A stretch of DNA of 64,000 nt from Clostridium thailandense. Its GTDB lineage: Bacteria > Bacillota > Clostridia > Clostridiales > Clostridiaceae. The position numbers were made by a program, and so were the translations under genes. Under the pieces are notes generated by a model. The model did no database searches. It was not told where the DNA came from and was given only the letters and a program-made list of their open reading frames with translations. Below, piece by piece: positions 47,435 to 58,516 of the stretch (its first letter is position 1; the number at the start of each line of letters is the position of its first letter). The stretch lies in contig NZ_JAEEGC010000037.1 in assembly GCF_019207025.1 (NCBI RefSeq), positions 1-64,000 on the forward strand, written 5' to 3'.

Positions 47435-48589
47435 TTACTTTTCCTCATTCTGCTCCGAAATTTTTTCTGGTATTGCTATATTTTCTTCTGCCACAACTAA
47501 AACTCTAATCATATAAGCATCCCCAGCCTCATAATTTACTATTTTATCTACGATTGTAACGGACTTATCTAAGTTCGCAGTTATCTTTGAATAAAGTTCA
47601 TTTGTGGTATCTTCCACAATTTTTTTAGAGTCTCCATGTATTTTAGTTTCTTTTACCTCATAGTAAGTTTGCCTCTTAATAAAAAATATATTATCTTCTA
47701 TTTTATCATACTTATTAAACTTATTTACAGATTTTTTTAAATATATATCTCTGCCACCTATAGTAAAATATAAATTTTCAATTTTATTTCCTGTCCTCTC
47801 CTTTTTTACCGTATCAATTTTTACACTTTTAGATTCTTCATAGAAGGTTCTACATATCACATCTCCTACTGCATGGACTGAGTATACAGCCCCTTCCTTT
47901 CCTTGCTCGCCCTTAACTAATATTTGTCCTTTTTTAATAATGTCACCTTTTTTCACCACCGAAGTACCTGCTTTAGTGTATACCCTAACCACTTCCCCAT
48001 CTTTTTTTGCTACTAAATTGCAAGGAGTATCTTCTGAAATGATGTTAGGTGGTGATTGTCTCTCTGCCGCTGTTATTTTTAATTTAGCACCTTCTACTCT
48101 AGCTCTAACCCACATTATACTTTCATTGCTTTTTATTAACTTTTCCTCTATATCATATACATTTATATTCCTTTTACTTATTCCTGGTTTGACTCCAAAG
48201 GATATTAATTGTTGCCTTATCTCATAGGGGGATAAATTGTGGTCTACACTTATTTCAATGTTCCATATAAATGTAGATAAATAATATAATACCCCCATAA
48301 AGACTAATATTCCTACTGACAAAGCTATTCTTCTCTTTATTTTAATGATAAGAAAAGTCAAACCTCTCCTTCCAGTTATTTTAATTTTTGTTCTTGTTTT
48401 TTTAGCTATTTCTTCAATCTTATCGTAATCACTTAAATTAATTTCCATAGTCATAGTAGTAATGCTTTTTTTCTTAATGTTCTTTATATAAATATCACTT
48501 TTCCACATCAAATTAACAAATCTTTCAGGTATTAAGGATTGAATTTCTATGGTAATTATGCCTTTTTTATGGTTTTTAAATCTATTCAT
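47435..48589 (-). CDS. yqfD: Sporulation protein YqfD
   Basis: 384 residues. N-terminal cytosolic part (KGIITIEIQSLIPERF), one membrane helix near residues 88-108, then a long extracytoplasmic domain with the POTRA-like segment GVKPGISKRN and WVRARVEGAKLKI. YqfD is a sigma-E-dependent sporulation protein in Bacillus. The ATG at 48589 aligns with relatives; the longer frame starts at a GTG nine bases earlier. It overlaps the end of yqfC by 8 bp, so translation is likely coupled. Confidence 0.9.
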   Translation of the reverse strand: MNRFKNHKKGIITIEIQSLIPERFVNLMWKSDIYIKNIKKKSITTMTMEINLSDYDKIEEIAKKTRTKIKITGRRGLTFLIIKIKRRIALSVGILVFMGVLYYLSTFIWNIEISVDHNLSPYEIRQQLISFGVKPGISKRNINVYDIEEKLIKSNESIMWVRARVEGAKLKITAAERQSPPNIISEDTPCNLVAKKDGEVVRVYTKAGTSVVKKGDIIKKGQILVKGEQGKEGAVYSVHAVGDVICRTFYEESKSVKIDTVKKERTGNKIENLYFTIGGRDIYLKKSVNKFNKYDKIEDNIFFIKRQTYYEVKETKIHGDSKKIVEDTTNELYSKITANLDKSVTIVDKIVNYEAGDAYMIRVLVVAEENIAIPEKISEQNEEK

Positions 48590-48866
48590 TTCCTTCACAC
48601 ACTATAGATTTGAATTTCCCTCCTATTGTTATGGTGCTTCCACCCATAAACAATATTTCAAATCTTTCTCCATATATTGATATCAACCCTACTCCTGAAT
48701 TAATTTTAACTTGATCTTCACCAAAGAGTACAATTCCCTTATGGTTTTCTATAACTATCTCGTTGTCGCCAGTAACAGTAATTTTGGGCATATTCAGTAT
48801 TATATCTCTAGGTAAATCTAGTTTTTTTACAATACTTTGTTTGGTCTTATATATTTTGTCCTCCAC
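48582..48866 (-). CDS. yqfC: Sporulation protein YqfC
   Basis: 94 residues, YabP/YqfC family: KKLDLPRDIILNMPKITV, then a beta-rich domain with ENHKGIVLF and ISIYGERFEI. Start codon GTG, with AGAGGTGG five bases upstream. Paired with yqfD, as in nearly all spore-forming Firmicutes. Confidence 0.9.
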   Translation of the reverse strand: MEDKIYKTKQSIVKKLDLPRDIILNMPKITVTGDNEIVIENHKGIVLFGEDQVKINSGVGLISIYGERFEILFMGGSTITIGGKFKSIVCEGNE

Positions 48867-48924
48867 TTTACCACCTCTAAAAATTCTTTCATACTAAATT
48901 TATGTGATATAAATTTAATAAATG

Positions 48925-48960
48925 ACAAAATAAAAAAGGTTGAGAACATCTCAACCTTTT
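48925..48960 (-). terminator. Terminator of the rpsU unit
   Basis: AAAAGGTTGAG (48934-48944) and CTCAACCTTTT (48950-48960) with a 5-nt loop, followed by TTATTTTGT on the minus strand. The last codons of the yqeY remnant overlap it. Confidence 0.8.
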
Positions 48961-49171
48961 ATTTATTCAAATATTGTTTTACAATTTGACTTACAAGTTT
49001 ACCATCAGTCCTACCTTAATACTAGACATTACTGCAGGCATTACTTTACCCATATCTTTTATGCTATTAACTCCCACTTTACTAACTGCTTGACGAACAA
49101 TTTCGCAAATTTCCTCTTCGCTTAACTGCTGAAGGAAGACAATCTAACAAAAGTTCAATTAATACCTTCTT
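48959..49171 (-). pseudogene. yqeY: Remnant of yqeY (GatB/YqeY family), frameshifted and 5'-truncated
   Basis: On the minus strand the family's C-terminal half can be read across three frames: KKVLIELLLDCLP, then (one extra T) QQLSEEEICEIVRQAVSK and NSIKDMGKVMPAV, then (a second shift) TDGKLVSQIVKQYLNK and stop. This is the tRNA-amidotransferase GatB-like C-terminal domain. About the first 80 codons are missing, because rpsU ends only 12 bp upstream. The place, between rpsU and yqfC, is where intact yqeY lies in related genomes. Confidence 0.8.
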
Positions 49172-49182
49172 ACAAAAGAGTT

Positions 49183-49359
49183 CTATTTAAATTTTCTCTT
49201 TCTTGCAGCTTCTGATTTCTTTTTTCTCTTTACACTTGGTTTTTCATAGTGTTCTCTTTTTCTAACTTCAGAAAGAACACCAGCTCTAGCACATTTTCTC
49301 TTAAATCTTCTTAATGCACTTTCTATTGTTTCGTTTTCTCCAACTCTTATTTCTGACAT
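49183..49359 (-). CDS. rpsU: 30S ribosomal protein S21
   Basis: 58 residues, below the usual gene-calling length. [19 protein letters not shown], then [19 protein letters not shown] and a basic tail ending RKRKFK: a standard bS21. GGAGGG lies before the ATG. The leader can form two small hairpins (AATGTG/CACATT near 49412-49433, and AATTAAAT/ATTTAATT near 49387-49406). Located upstream of the yqeY remnant. Confidence 0.95.
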   Translation of the reverse strand: MSEIRVGENETIESALRRFKRKCARAGVLSEVRKREHYEKPSVKRKKKSEAARKRKFK

Positions 49360-49438
49360 ATCTTATCCCTCCCTCCGCTAGCTCAATTTAATTCTAAAAA
49401 TTAAATGCAGCCAATGTGGGTCACATAGCACATTGTTT

Positions 49439-49468
49439 ATTATACAACATTAATTTAGAAACTGTCAA
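49439..49468 (-). promoter_or_regulatory. Promoter of rpsU
   Basis: TTGACA (49463-49468) and TATAAT (49439-49444) on the minus strand, both perfect consensus, with an 18-bp spacer. Confidence 0.8.
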
Positions 49469-49559
49469 CAATTTCATTTCATATTTACAATATTACTAAT
49501 TCGATCCCATTAACTTACAACGAATGATATACCAGGCTATAACTAAAAACAGTAGTATT

Positions 49560-49904
49560 CTAGCCTGGAGGCCATTGAAGTGACCTACCACCTAATACAT
49601 GAAAATGAATATGCTGTACTGTTTGCCCTCCATCTTCTCCACAGTTCGAAACAATTCTATATCCAGTATCATCAATACCTAATTTTTTAACAATTTCTTT
49701 TGCTACTAAAAACACATGCGCTATCAGCATTGACTCCTCTTCAGTGACTTCATTTAAATTGCTTATATGTTGTTTTGGTATTATCAAAACATGGTTTGGA
49801 GCTCCTGGATTTATATCTTTAAAGCTTAGCACCTTATCATCTTCATAAACCTTTTCACATGGTATTTCACCCTTCACTATTTTACAGAAAATACAATCTT
49901 CCAT
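49560..49904 (-). CDS. HIT-family nucleotide-binding hydrolase
   Basis: 114 residues. CIFCKIVKGEIPC at the start (zinc-type cysteines), DINPGAPNHVLIIPK, and the histidine triad HIHFHVLGG near the C-terminus. Family members hydrolyse nucleoside phosphoramidates or dinucleotides (HINT branch). The short tail LQWPPG ends in a small hairpin (49532-49539 with 49561-49568). Ribosome binding site AAAGGAGG. Confidence 0.92.
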   Translation of the reverse strand: MEDCIFCKIVKGEIPCEKVYEDDKVLSFKDINPGAPNHVLIIPKQHISNLNEVTEEESMLIAHVFLVAKEIVKKLGIDDTGYRIVSNCGEDGGQTVQHIHFHVLGGRSLQWPPG

Positions 49905-50017
49905 AATTTCACCTCCTTTGATTTTATAGTATTCAATATTAATAGAAAATATCCTTCTAAATAAAACAATATTTTTAAAAAATTTAAAATTTAATGTAAC
50001 TTAATCAGATATTTCCT

Positions 50018-51319
50018 TTAAATGAATTCACCTACTATAACTCCATTTTTAACCTCAGTTAATTTTGTATTTATAATTTTTTCTTCCACATTAGAGTTAA
50101 TTTTTGATACTACCTTTATATAATTAGGAGTATACCCCTCATATAGACAATCTGAACCATTTTGCTTCTGCTCATATAACACTTTCATGGTTCTTCCAAT
50201 AAACTTACTCATAAATTCACTTTCTAATTCTTTATCTAATTCAATGAGTATATTACTTCTTTCATCTTTCACTTTTCCATTTATTTGTTCAATCATACCT
50301 GCAGCTTTTGTACCTTTTCTTGGACTGTATTTAAATATATGCATCTTTGAAAGCTTTATGTCTTTTAAAAACTCGTATGTACTACTAAATTCTTCTTCAC
50401 CTTCGCCTGGAAATCCCACTATTATATCCGTAGTTATAGAAACATCCCTTATACTTCTTCTTAGTCCTTCAACTATATTTCTATATTCTTTAGTCGTATA
50501 ACGTCTGTTCATTCTCTTAAGTGTTTCATCACATCCACTTTGCAGTGAAAGGTGAAAATGAGGACAAAGTTTTTTTAATGAACTAAGTTTATCTATAACT
50601 CCTTCTGTAAAAAATTGAGGATCAATAGAACCGATTCTTACTCTTTCAATCCCTTCAACCTTATCTATTTCTTCGAGTATCTTAAGTAGGTTATAATCAC
50701 CTTTTAAGTCCACACCATATGAGGCTATATGTATACCTGAAAGTATTATTTCCTTAAAGCCATGTGCCGCAAGTTCTTTTACCTCATTGATAACTTTTTC
50801 TGGTTCTTTACTACACACTGCTCCTCTAGCAAAAGGGATTAGACAATATGAACAGAATCTATTACATCCATCTTGAATTTTCAAAAATGCTCTTGTTCTG
50901 TCTTGATATTCATTTATATTTAAATTTTCAAAAACATCATTTTTAAGTACATCGCTAACTTCAATTACTTTCTGTTTTTCTTCTCTAGCCCTATTTACCC
51001 AATATACTATATCTCCTTTATTTCTAGTTCCAAGTACTACATCTACACCTTCTATTTTTGAAACTTCTTCAGGAGCGATTTGTGAATAGCAGCCAACAAC
51101 TGCTATTATAGCATCTTCATTTTTTCTTCTCGCTCTACTTACCATCTGCCTAGATTTTTTATCGCCAATATTTGTTACAGTGCAGGTATTTACAACATAT
51201 ACATCTGCATATTCTTCAAAAGGTGTTACTTCATAACCTTCTCTTTTAAATTTTTCAGTCATAGCCTCAGTCTCATACTGATTAACTCTACAACCTAAAG
51301 TGGTAAAAGCAACTTTCAT
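50018..51319 (-). CDS. mtaB: tRNA t6A37 methylthiotransferase MtaB
   Basis: Radical-SAM enzyme that converts t6A37 to ms2t6A37. 433 residues. Auxiliary-cluster cysteines C10 (LGCRVN), C46 (VNTCTV) and C77 (VVGCYSQ); radical-SAM cysteines C152, C156 and C159 (CNRFCSYC); C-terminal TRAM domain. The ATG at 51319 has AAGGAGG nine bases upstream. The 17 further codons of open frame upstream overlap rsmE and a palindrome and are probably not translated. Confidence 0.94.
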   Translation of the reverse strand: MKVAFTTLGCRVNQYETEAMTEKFKREGYEVTPFEEYADVYVVNTCTVTNIGDKKSRQMVSRARRKNEDAIIAVVGCYSQIAPEEVSKIEGVDVVLGTRNKGDIVYWVNRAREEKQKVIEVSDVLKNDVFENLNINEYQDRTRAFLKIQDGCNRFCSYCLIPFARGAVCSKEPEKVINEVKELAAHGFKEIILSGIHIASYGVDLKGDYNLLKILEEIDKVEGIERVRIGSIDPQFFTEGVIDKLSSLKKLCPHFHLSLQSGCDETLKRMNRRYTTKEYRNIVEGLRRSIRDVSITTDIIVGFPGEGEEEFSSTYEFLKDIKLSKMHIFKYSPRKGTKAAGMIEQINGKVKDERSNILIELDKELESEFMSKFIGRTMKVLYEQKQNGSDCLYEGYTPNYIKVVSKINSNVEEKIINTKLTEVKNGVIVGEFI

Positions 51320-51350
51320 TAGATTATTCCTCCTTTTTAGTCGGAACACT

Positions 51351-51389
51351 GAGCAATTAGAATTACTCACTCCTGCTAGCTAATTGCTC
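51351..51389. repeat. Palindrome at the rsmE-mtaB junction
   Basis: GAGCAATTAG (51351-51360) and CTAATTGCTC (51380-51389) form a perfect 10-bp stem with a 19-nt loop and no T-run after it. It covers the rsmE stop codon. A second small repeat (AAAG-CC with GG-ACTTT, 51393-51412) lies next to it inside the rsmE end. Confidence 0.6.
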
Positions 51390-52157
51390 GTTAAAGCCCA
51401 ATTTAGGACTTTGACCTCCCAAATCTCCTAACTCATACATAATTAAAGATGTACATACAAAACCTGCAGTTTCTGTTCTGAGTATTCTAGGACCAAGCGT
51501 AATTATATATGCTCCCAGTTCCTTTAAAATATTTATTTCATTTTCCTCAAATCCACCCTCTGGACCAATTATTATACCAATCTTTTTTATATCTTTTTGA
51601 GCTATATCTTTTACTACATTCTTTATTCCGTATCCTTCTTCATTTTCATAAGGTACTAAAATTAAATCCATTTCCTTGAGTTTAGTTAGAAGTCTATCAA
51701 ACTCCAATGGGTTCTTTACCTCGGGTATCACACTTCTCTTGCTCTGTTTACAAGCTTCCAATGCAATTCTAATATATCTATCTATTTTTTTAAACTCACC
51801 TATTTCATTTTTAACTATAACTCTTTCTGTTATTATAGGTGTTATTTCTTTCACTCCAAGCTCTGTAGCCTTCTGTACTATTAAATCCATTTTACTCGAT
51901 TTAGGAAGGCCTTGAAATAAATAAATTTCTATATTGCTTTCATTATTTGTTTCTAATTTCTCTATAATTTTTACGATAGCTTCTTTTTTATCTACTTTTT
52001 CTATAACACCTAAAAATTCTTCACCCTCGCAATTATTTATGCTAACTTTTTCACCTTCTTGAAGTCTTAAAACTTTATATATATGTTTTAAGTCGTCTCC
52101 TTCAATATATGCTTTATCGTCAATTATGCTATTCTTTGCAACAAAAAACTTATGCAT
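51363..52157 (-). CDS. rsmE: 16S rRNA m3U1498 methyltransferase RsmE
   Basis: 264 residues: N-terminal PUA-like domain and SPOUT methyltransferase domain with IGIIIGPEGGFEENE and ITLGPRILRTETAG, the knot region. The family normally ends shortly after the helix TSLIMYELGDLGG; here about 17 residues (SPKLGFNEQLASRSE) follow, encoded by the palindromic DNA before mtaB. This looks like a stop codon lost by repeat insertion. Upstream gene prmA is 19 bp away. Confidence 0.92.
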   Translation of the reverse strand: MHKFFVAKNSIIDDKAYIEGDDLKHIYKVLRLQEGEKVSINNCEGEEFLGVIEKVDKKEAIVKIIEKLETNNESNIEIYLFQGLPKSSKMDLIVQKATELGVKEITPIITERVIVKNEIGEFKKIDRYIRIALEACKQSKRSVIPEVKNPLEFDRLLTKLKEMDLILVPYENEEGYGIKNVVKDIAQKDIKKIGIIIGPEGGFEENEINILKELGAYIITLGPRILRTETAGFVCTSLIMYELGDLGGQSPKLGFNEQLASRSE

Positions 52158-52176
52158 AACATAAAACCTCTTTCTA

Positions 52177-53112
52177 CTAGTTTTTAGCTACAATGCAGAC
52201 CCATTCTCCATCTACGTTTACTTCCTCTATTTTAAACCCACATTCCTCAAGCTTTTTTATTACATCATCTTTTCTATCTTTAATAATACCTGATGATATA
52301 AACAATCCACCTGGTATTATAAAGTTTTTAACTCCTTCAGTTAAGAATATTATTACATCTGCAATTATATTAGCTATAACAATATCTGCTTTTCCTTCAA
52401 CAACTTCCATTAGATTTCCATGCATTATTTTTATGTTATCTATGTTATTGTATTTTACATTTTCTTGTGCAGATTTTACTGCTACTGGGTCTAAATCCAC
52501 CCCTATTACTTCTTTAGCCTTAAGCTTTGCTGCAGTAATAGCTAAAATTCCTGATCCTGTTCCTATATCAAATACTGTTGATTCTGGCTTAACATACCTT
52601 TCCAATGCTTTAATGCACATCCTAGTAGTTTCATGGGTTCCTGTACCAAAAGCCATACCTGGATCAAGCTCTACAATCAATTCATCTTCTTTAACATCAT
52701 AATTTTCCCAAATAGGCTTTACAACTATTCTTTCTCCTATTTTAGTAGGTTTATAATACTTTTTCCAGTTGTTCTCCCAGTCTTCTTCATTTACTTTATT
52801 CGCTGTAATTAGACCTTTACCCTTATCTATACCAAATTGCTCTAAATTATTAACGCTGTCTTCTATATACTTTAGATATTCATCAAATTTTTCATCTTCC
52901 TTATAATATCCTTTAATTATTGCTCCATCCCTTACATCAAGTAGTGTTTCGTCAAAATAATCCCAATCTCCAGGATGTTTTTTCTTAAATTCTATATCTT
53001 CTGGATCTTCTATAGATACTCCTTTAACTCCAGTATTGTACAATATGCCTGAAACAGCTTCTACAGCTTCACTACTAGTAACTATTGTAACCTCTATCCA
53101 TTCTTTATCCAT
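52177..53112 (-). CDS. prmA: Ribosomal protein L11 methyltransferase
   Basis: Trimethylates L11. 311 residues: an N-terminal substrate-recognition domain (about 1-110) and a SAM-dependent domain with [27 protein letters not shown] and [16 protein letters not shown] precedes the ATG. Normal position after dnaJ, but separated by 165 bp that contain a repeat. Confidence 0.94.
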   Translation of the reverse strand: MDKEWIEVTIVTSSEAVEAVSGILYNTGVKGVSIEDPEDIEFKKKHPGDWDYFDETLLDVRDGAIIKGYYKEDEKFDEYLKYIEDSVNNLEQFGIDKGKGLITANKVNEEDWENNWKKYYKPTKIGERIVVKPIWENYDVKEDELIVELDPGMAFGTGTHETTRMCIKALERYVKPESTVFDIGTGSGILAITAAKLKAKEVIGVDLDPVAVKSAQENVKYNNIDNIKIMHGNLMEVVEGKADIVIANIIADVIIFLTEGVKNFIIPGGLFISSGIIKDRKDDVIKKLEECGFKIEEVNVDGEWVCIVAKN

Positions 53113-53196
53113 AAATAACCTCCATATATTTTAATGTTTTACATTTTTTATCATTTTAATTCGTAGCTTAAAAATTATTCGACGCACTTTTCAGAG

Positions 53197-53254
53197 GAAA
53201 GTTGACAATTGACAGAGGACAATGAAGGAAGAAAACTCACCTTCACTGTCCTCT
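53197..53254. repeat. Palindromic repeat between dnaJ and prmA
   Basis: Arms 53214-53228 and 53240-53254 (AGAGGAC...GAAGG) pair at 14 of 15 positions around an 11-nt loop. The flank AGTTGACAATTGACAG resembles the arms of the purN-purH element. No T-run follows on either strand, so it is not a standard terminator. It may still separate the heat-shock operon from prmA. Confidence 0.6.
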
Positions 53255-53277
53255 AAAAAATCACATCTTAATTTTTA

Positions 53278-54417
53278 TTATTTAAAACTATCTTTTATTT
53301 TATCAACGAAAGATTTCTTATTACCATCTCCAGCTGGAATTTCTCCGCTAGCTTCCATAAACATTACAAGAGCTTCTTTTTGTTTTTGATTTAGATTTTT
53401 AGGTATATCAACTATTACATTAACATACTGATCGCCTCTGCCATGTCCATTAACTTTTGGAACCCCTTTGCCTTTTAATCTAAATATGGTGCCTGGTTGA
53501 GTTCCTGCTGGAACATCATATTTAACATCTCCATCTACTGTAGGAACCTTAATTTCTGTTCCTAATGCAGCTTTAGCAAAGCTTACATGAGTGTCTATAT
53601 AGATATCAAAGCCTTTTCTTTTAAAAGTAGCATGAGGAGATACTCTAATATTTATATATAAATCGCCTGTTGGGCCACCGTTTTTTCCATGCTCGCCTTG
53701 TCCTCTTATAGGTATTATATTTCCAGTATCTACACCTGCTGGTACATTTATTTTTATTTTTCTTTGTTTTCTAACACTACCCTTTCCTTTACATTCAGGA
53801 CAAGGGTCAGTTATTATAGTTCCTTTACCTGCGCACTTATCACAAGTGCTCATACTTACAAAGCTTCCTAAAGGAGTATTTCTCTGAGTTCTTACCTGAC
53901 CTGTTCCACCACATTTATCACAGGTTTGTGGGTGGCTTCCAGACTTTGCCCCAGTGCCTCCACATTTTTCACAACTTTCACTTCTTGTAATACTTATTTC
54001 CTTTTCTACTCCAAAAACAGCTTCTTCAAAAGTTAAATTCAATGAATACTCAAGATCAGCGCCTCTTTCAGGACCATTTCTTCTTTTTCCTGAACCAGAG
54101 AAGCCTCCACCAAAGAAGGAATCAAATATATCTCCAAAGCCTCCAAAACCTCCAAAATCTGAAAAATCAAATCCTCCTTCAAATCCGCCTCCATTAAAAT
54201 CAGTTGTTCCATACTGGTCATATTGAGCTTTCTTTTCGGGATCTGATAAAACTTGGTAAGCTTCATTTATTTCCTTAAATTTCGCTTCTGATTCTTTACT
54301 GCCTTGGTTTCTGTCTGGATGGTATTTTAACGCCATTTTTCTGAAGGCCTTTTTTATTTCATCATCACTAGCACCTTTTTCTAGTCCAAGTATTTCATAA
54401 TAATCTTTTTTTGCCAT
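53278..54417 (-). CDS. dnaJ: Chaperone protein DnaJ
   Basis: 379 residues. J domain with [20 protein letters not shown] and HPD in KYHPDRNQG (1-70), glycine/phenylalanine-rich region (75-115), four CxxCxGxG zinc repeats (about 145-215, starting CEKCGGTG), and two C-terminal substrate-binding domains. Type I DnaJ, partner of DnaK. Last gene of hrcA-grpE-dnaK-dnaJ. Confidence 0.97.
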   Translation of the reverse strand: MAKKDYYEILGLEKGASDDEIKKAFRKMALKYHPDRNQGSKESEAKFKEINEAYQVLSDPEKKAQYDQYGTTDFNGGGFEGGFDFSDFGGFGGFGDIFDSFFGGGFSGSGKRRNGPERGADLEYSLNLTFEEAVFGVEKEISITRSESCEKCGGTGAKSGSHPQTCDKCGGTGQVRTQRNTPLGSFVSMSTCDKCAGKGTIITDPCPECKGKGSVRKQRKIKINVPAGVDTGNIIPIRGQGEHGKNGGPTGDLYINIRVSPHATFKRKGFDIYIDTHVSFAKAALGTEIKVPTVDGDVKYDVPAGTQPGTIFRLKGKGVPKVNGHGRGDQYVNVIVDIPKNLNQKQKEALVMFMEASGEIPAGDGNKKSFVDKIKDSFK

Positions 54418-54467
54418 CCCTTATTTTTCACCACCTAATTAAAGTAAAATAGTTTACTACTTAAATT

Positions 54468-54493
54468 AAGGGAAGAGTATAGACTCCTCCCTT
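54468..54493 (-). terminator. Hairpin between dnaK and dnaJ
   Basis: 54468-54478 pairs with 54483-54493 (AAGGGA, one A-C mismatch, GAGT) around ATAG. The following minus-strand sequence is AATTTAAG, only partly T-rich. It probably causes partial termination or protects the dnaK message, giving less dnaJ than dnaK. Confidence 0.5.
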
Positions 54494-54544
54494 ACATTAC
54501 TATATATTATACACACATGTGCTTAAAGAGTGAAGAGGAAATTA

Positions 54545-56422
<1,878 letters not shown>

Positions 56423-56522
56423 TTACCTCCTAGTATTAAATGTAATTATATTTTCAAATTTATATTTAAGGTATTTTCATTTATCTATAATTTTTTAACT
56501 TTAATAAATATAAAGTTATATT

Positions 56523-57185
56523 TTAATTAGCAACCTTGACCATACTATATCTCAAAACCTTCTCACCTTTTTTATACCCTTTTTGAAAGACTTCAACTAT
56601 TGAATTTACCCCATATTGTTCATCATCTATATGCATAACAGCATTATGTAGATGAGGATCAAACTCGCCTTCTGTTGAAATTTCTTCAACATTTAGCTTT
56701 TCTAATGCATTACCAAATTGCCTTATTGTCATTTCTATACCCTTTTTAAGATCTTCTATACTTCCTTCTACTGATATTGCTCTTTCTAGATTGTCAAATA
56801 CAGGAAGCATTTCTTTTAATACATCTTCACATGCATCTGTATAAATACCTTCTTTTTCCTTTGCACTTCTTTTTCTAAAGTTATCATACTCCGATGTTGT
56901 TCTTACAAGTCTGTCTTTTAAAGCCTCGAGTTCACTATTTAATTTAGAATTTTCATCTGATAGCTTTTTATTCTCATATTTTAAGTCCTTTACTGATTTT
57001 TCTAGCTCTTCTAATGTATCTTCTTGTTCTAAATTTTCTTCTTCTGAAGTATCCTTATTTTCTTTGCTCAGATCTTCTTCGCTTTGGTTTTCTTTCACAT
57101 CACTGCTTTCCTGCAAATCTTCTTCCTTCTCTAGCAAATCAATTTCTTCATTTTCTTCTACTTTTTTCTCTTTTTCATTGAACAT
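56523..57185 (-). CDS. grpE: Nucleotide exchange factor GrpE
   Basis: 220 residues, longer than average because of a very acidic N-terminal tail (about 65 residues rich in E, D, K and S). A long coiled coil follows (about 60-115), then the beta-wing domain with RRRSAKEK-like FRKRSAKEK, LPVFDNLERAI and EGEFDPHLHNAVM. GGAGGAAAGG precedes the ATG. Exchanges ADP on DnaK. Confidence 0.95.
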   Translation of the reverse strand: MFNEKEKKVEENEEIDLLEKEEDLQESSDVKENQSEEDLSKENKDTSEEENLEQEDTLEELEKSVKDLKYENKKLSDENSKLNSELEALKDRLVRTTSEYDNFRKRSAKEKEGIYTDACEDVLKEMLPVFDNLERAISVEGSIEDLKKGIEMTIRQFGNALEKLNVEEISTEGEFDPHLHNAVMHIDDEQYGVNSIVEVFQKGYKKGEKVLRYSMVKVAN

Positions 57186-57230
57186 TTATGCCTTTCCTCC
57201 TATCTAGTGTTTTAAATTTATACTTTAAGT

Positions 57231-58268
57231 CTATTTGTCACCATCATACAGATTGGTTAAAATAAAATTTAATTCCCTAACAACATTTGCTAGTACTGGA
57301 ATTACTTTTGAATACGGCATTCTCGTTGGCCCAATTACTCCTATTTCACCAATTGGCCTATCTTTCACGTTATATACAGCTGAAATGACACTGCAATCTT
57401 CTGCACCCTCAGTAAAATTCTCTGCACCTATTTTAATTGAAATATTTGAGGAGTTATTTAGCAAACCACTCACTTTACTCTTATTATCTAACAATGATAA
57501 AAATTCACGGGCCTTATCTATATCCTTATACTCTGGATAATTAAATATATTGGTTGTGCCTTCCATATATATTTCTGAACTATCGTTGTTACTTAAGCTT
57601 TCATGTAAAACGGGAATAATAGCATTGAATATGTCCTCATGACCCTCTAAATCTCTCTTTAGATTATTTATAACCTCTAAGTTTATTTGCTCACAATTTA
57701 AATTCTTTAATCTCGCATTTAATATATTACTTAATCTAGCTAATACGTCAGCACTTACGACTTTTCCAACTCTTATAACATTGTTTTTTATTATACCACT
57801 ATCTGTAATTATTACTAATAATATATTACTAGAATCTATACTTACTAGCTGTATATATTTTATATAACTCTTACTTACTGAAGGTGTTTTTACAATGGAT
57901 GTAAGGTTAGTGAGTTCGGATAAAAGCATTGTTGTATGTTTTATTATTGTATTTACCTCAAATAATGCATTAACTAAAATTTGATTTTTTATAATATATT
58001 CTTCCTCTGGAGTTAGCTCATGAATTTTCATTAACTTATCCACATATAATCTATATCCTTTATTCGAAGGTTTCCTACCAGCTGAACTATGAGGTTGTTC
58101 AAGATATCCCATTTCCTCAAGATCAGCCATCTCATTCCTTATAGTAGCAGAACTTATACCTAGGTCATACTTTTTAGCTATGGTTCTGGATCCTACAGGC
58201 TCTGCAGTACTTATATAATCATTAATTATAGCCTGGAGTATTCTTATTTTTCTTTCATCCATTTCCAC
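57231..58268 (-). CDS. hrcA: Heat-inducible transcription repressor HrcA
   Basis: 345 residues. N-terminal winged helix (DERKIRILQAIINDYISTAEP, GSRTIAKKYDLGISSATIRN), then a GAF-like and dimerisation domain ending with IGVIGPTRMPYSKV. Binds CIRCE and is kept active by GroEL. Start codon GTG at 58268 with GAGGTG five bases upstream; an ATG two codons later is the alternative. First gene of the operon it represses. Confidence 0.95.
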   Translation of the reverse strand: MEMDERKIRILQAIINDYISTAEPVGSRTIAKKYDLGISSATIRNEMADLEEMGYLEQPHSSAGRKPSNKGYRLYVDKLMKIHELTPEEEYIIKNQILVNALFEVNTIIKHTTMLLSELTNLTSIVKTPSVSKSYIKYIQLVSIDSSNILLVIITDSGIIKNNVIRVGKVVSADVLARLSNILNARLKNLNCEQINLEVINNLKRDLEGHEDIFNAIIPVLHESLSNNDSSEIYMEGTTNIFNYPEYKDIDKAREFLSLLDNKSKVSGLLNNSSNISIKIGAENFTEGAEDCSVISAVYNVKDRPIGEIGVIGPTRMPYSKVIPVLANVVRELNFILTNLYDGDK

Positions 58269-58283
58269 AATATCACCTCTTTA

Positions 58284-58310
58284 TTAGCACTCATTGCTGT
58301 TGAGTGCTAA
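58284..58310. promoter_or_regulatory. CIRCE operator
   Basis: TTAGCACTC, nine bases, GAGTGCTAA: a perfect 9-9-9 match to the CIRCE consensus bound by HrcA. It lies 16 bp upstream of hrcA and 14 bp downstream of the -10 box, so it is in the leader of the transcript. Confidence 0.98.
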
Positions 58311-58323
58311 TCACTATGATTAA

Positions 58324-58352
58324 AAAATATCACTCATAATTTTATTTGTCAA
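58324..58352 (-). promoter_or_regulatory. Promoter of the hrcA-grpE-dnaK-dnaJ operon
   Basis: TTGACA (58347-58352) and TATTTT (58324-58329) on the minus strand with a 17-bp spacer. Confidence 0.75.
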
Positions 58353-58451
58353 CATTGCATAAATTGCATTATAGAATCAAATAAAATAATTTAGTAAAAT
58401 TTTATAGGATAATCCCTATAATTTCTCCATTTTTCTTACGATATCTAGTCA

Positions 58452-58477
58452 TACCTATATACTGTTGTATATAGGTA
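58452..58477. repeat. Perfect palindrome in the hemW-hrcA gap
   Basis: TACCTATATAC (58452-58462) and its complement (58467-58477) around TGTT. On the minus strand no T-run follows, so it is a poor terminator for hemW. A smaller hairpin, ATAGG/CCTAT, lies near 58403-58419. Confidence 0.5.
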
Positions 58478-58516
58478 CTATTTCTTCTTTTAAAATAAAG
58501 CTTAAAGCTTATATTA

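Noticed and set aside
51319-51370. A 17-residue N-terminal extension of MtaB
   Set aside because: The extension precedes the AAGGAGG site and overlaps rsmE and the palindrome; the radical-SAM family starts at MKVAFTTLGC.
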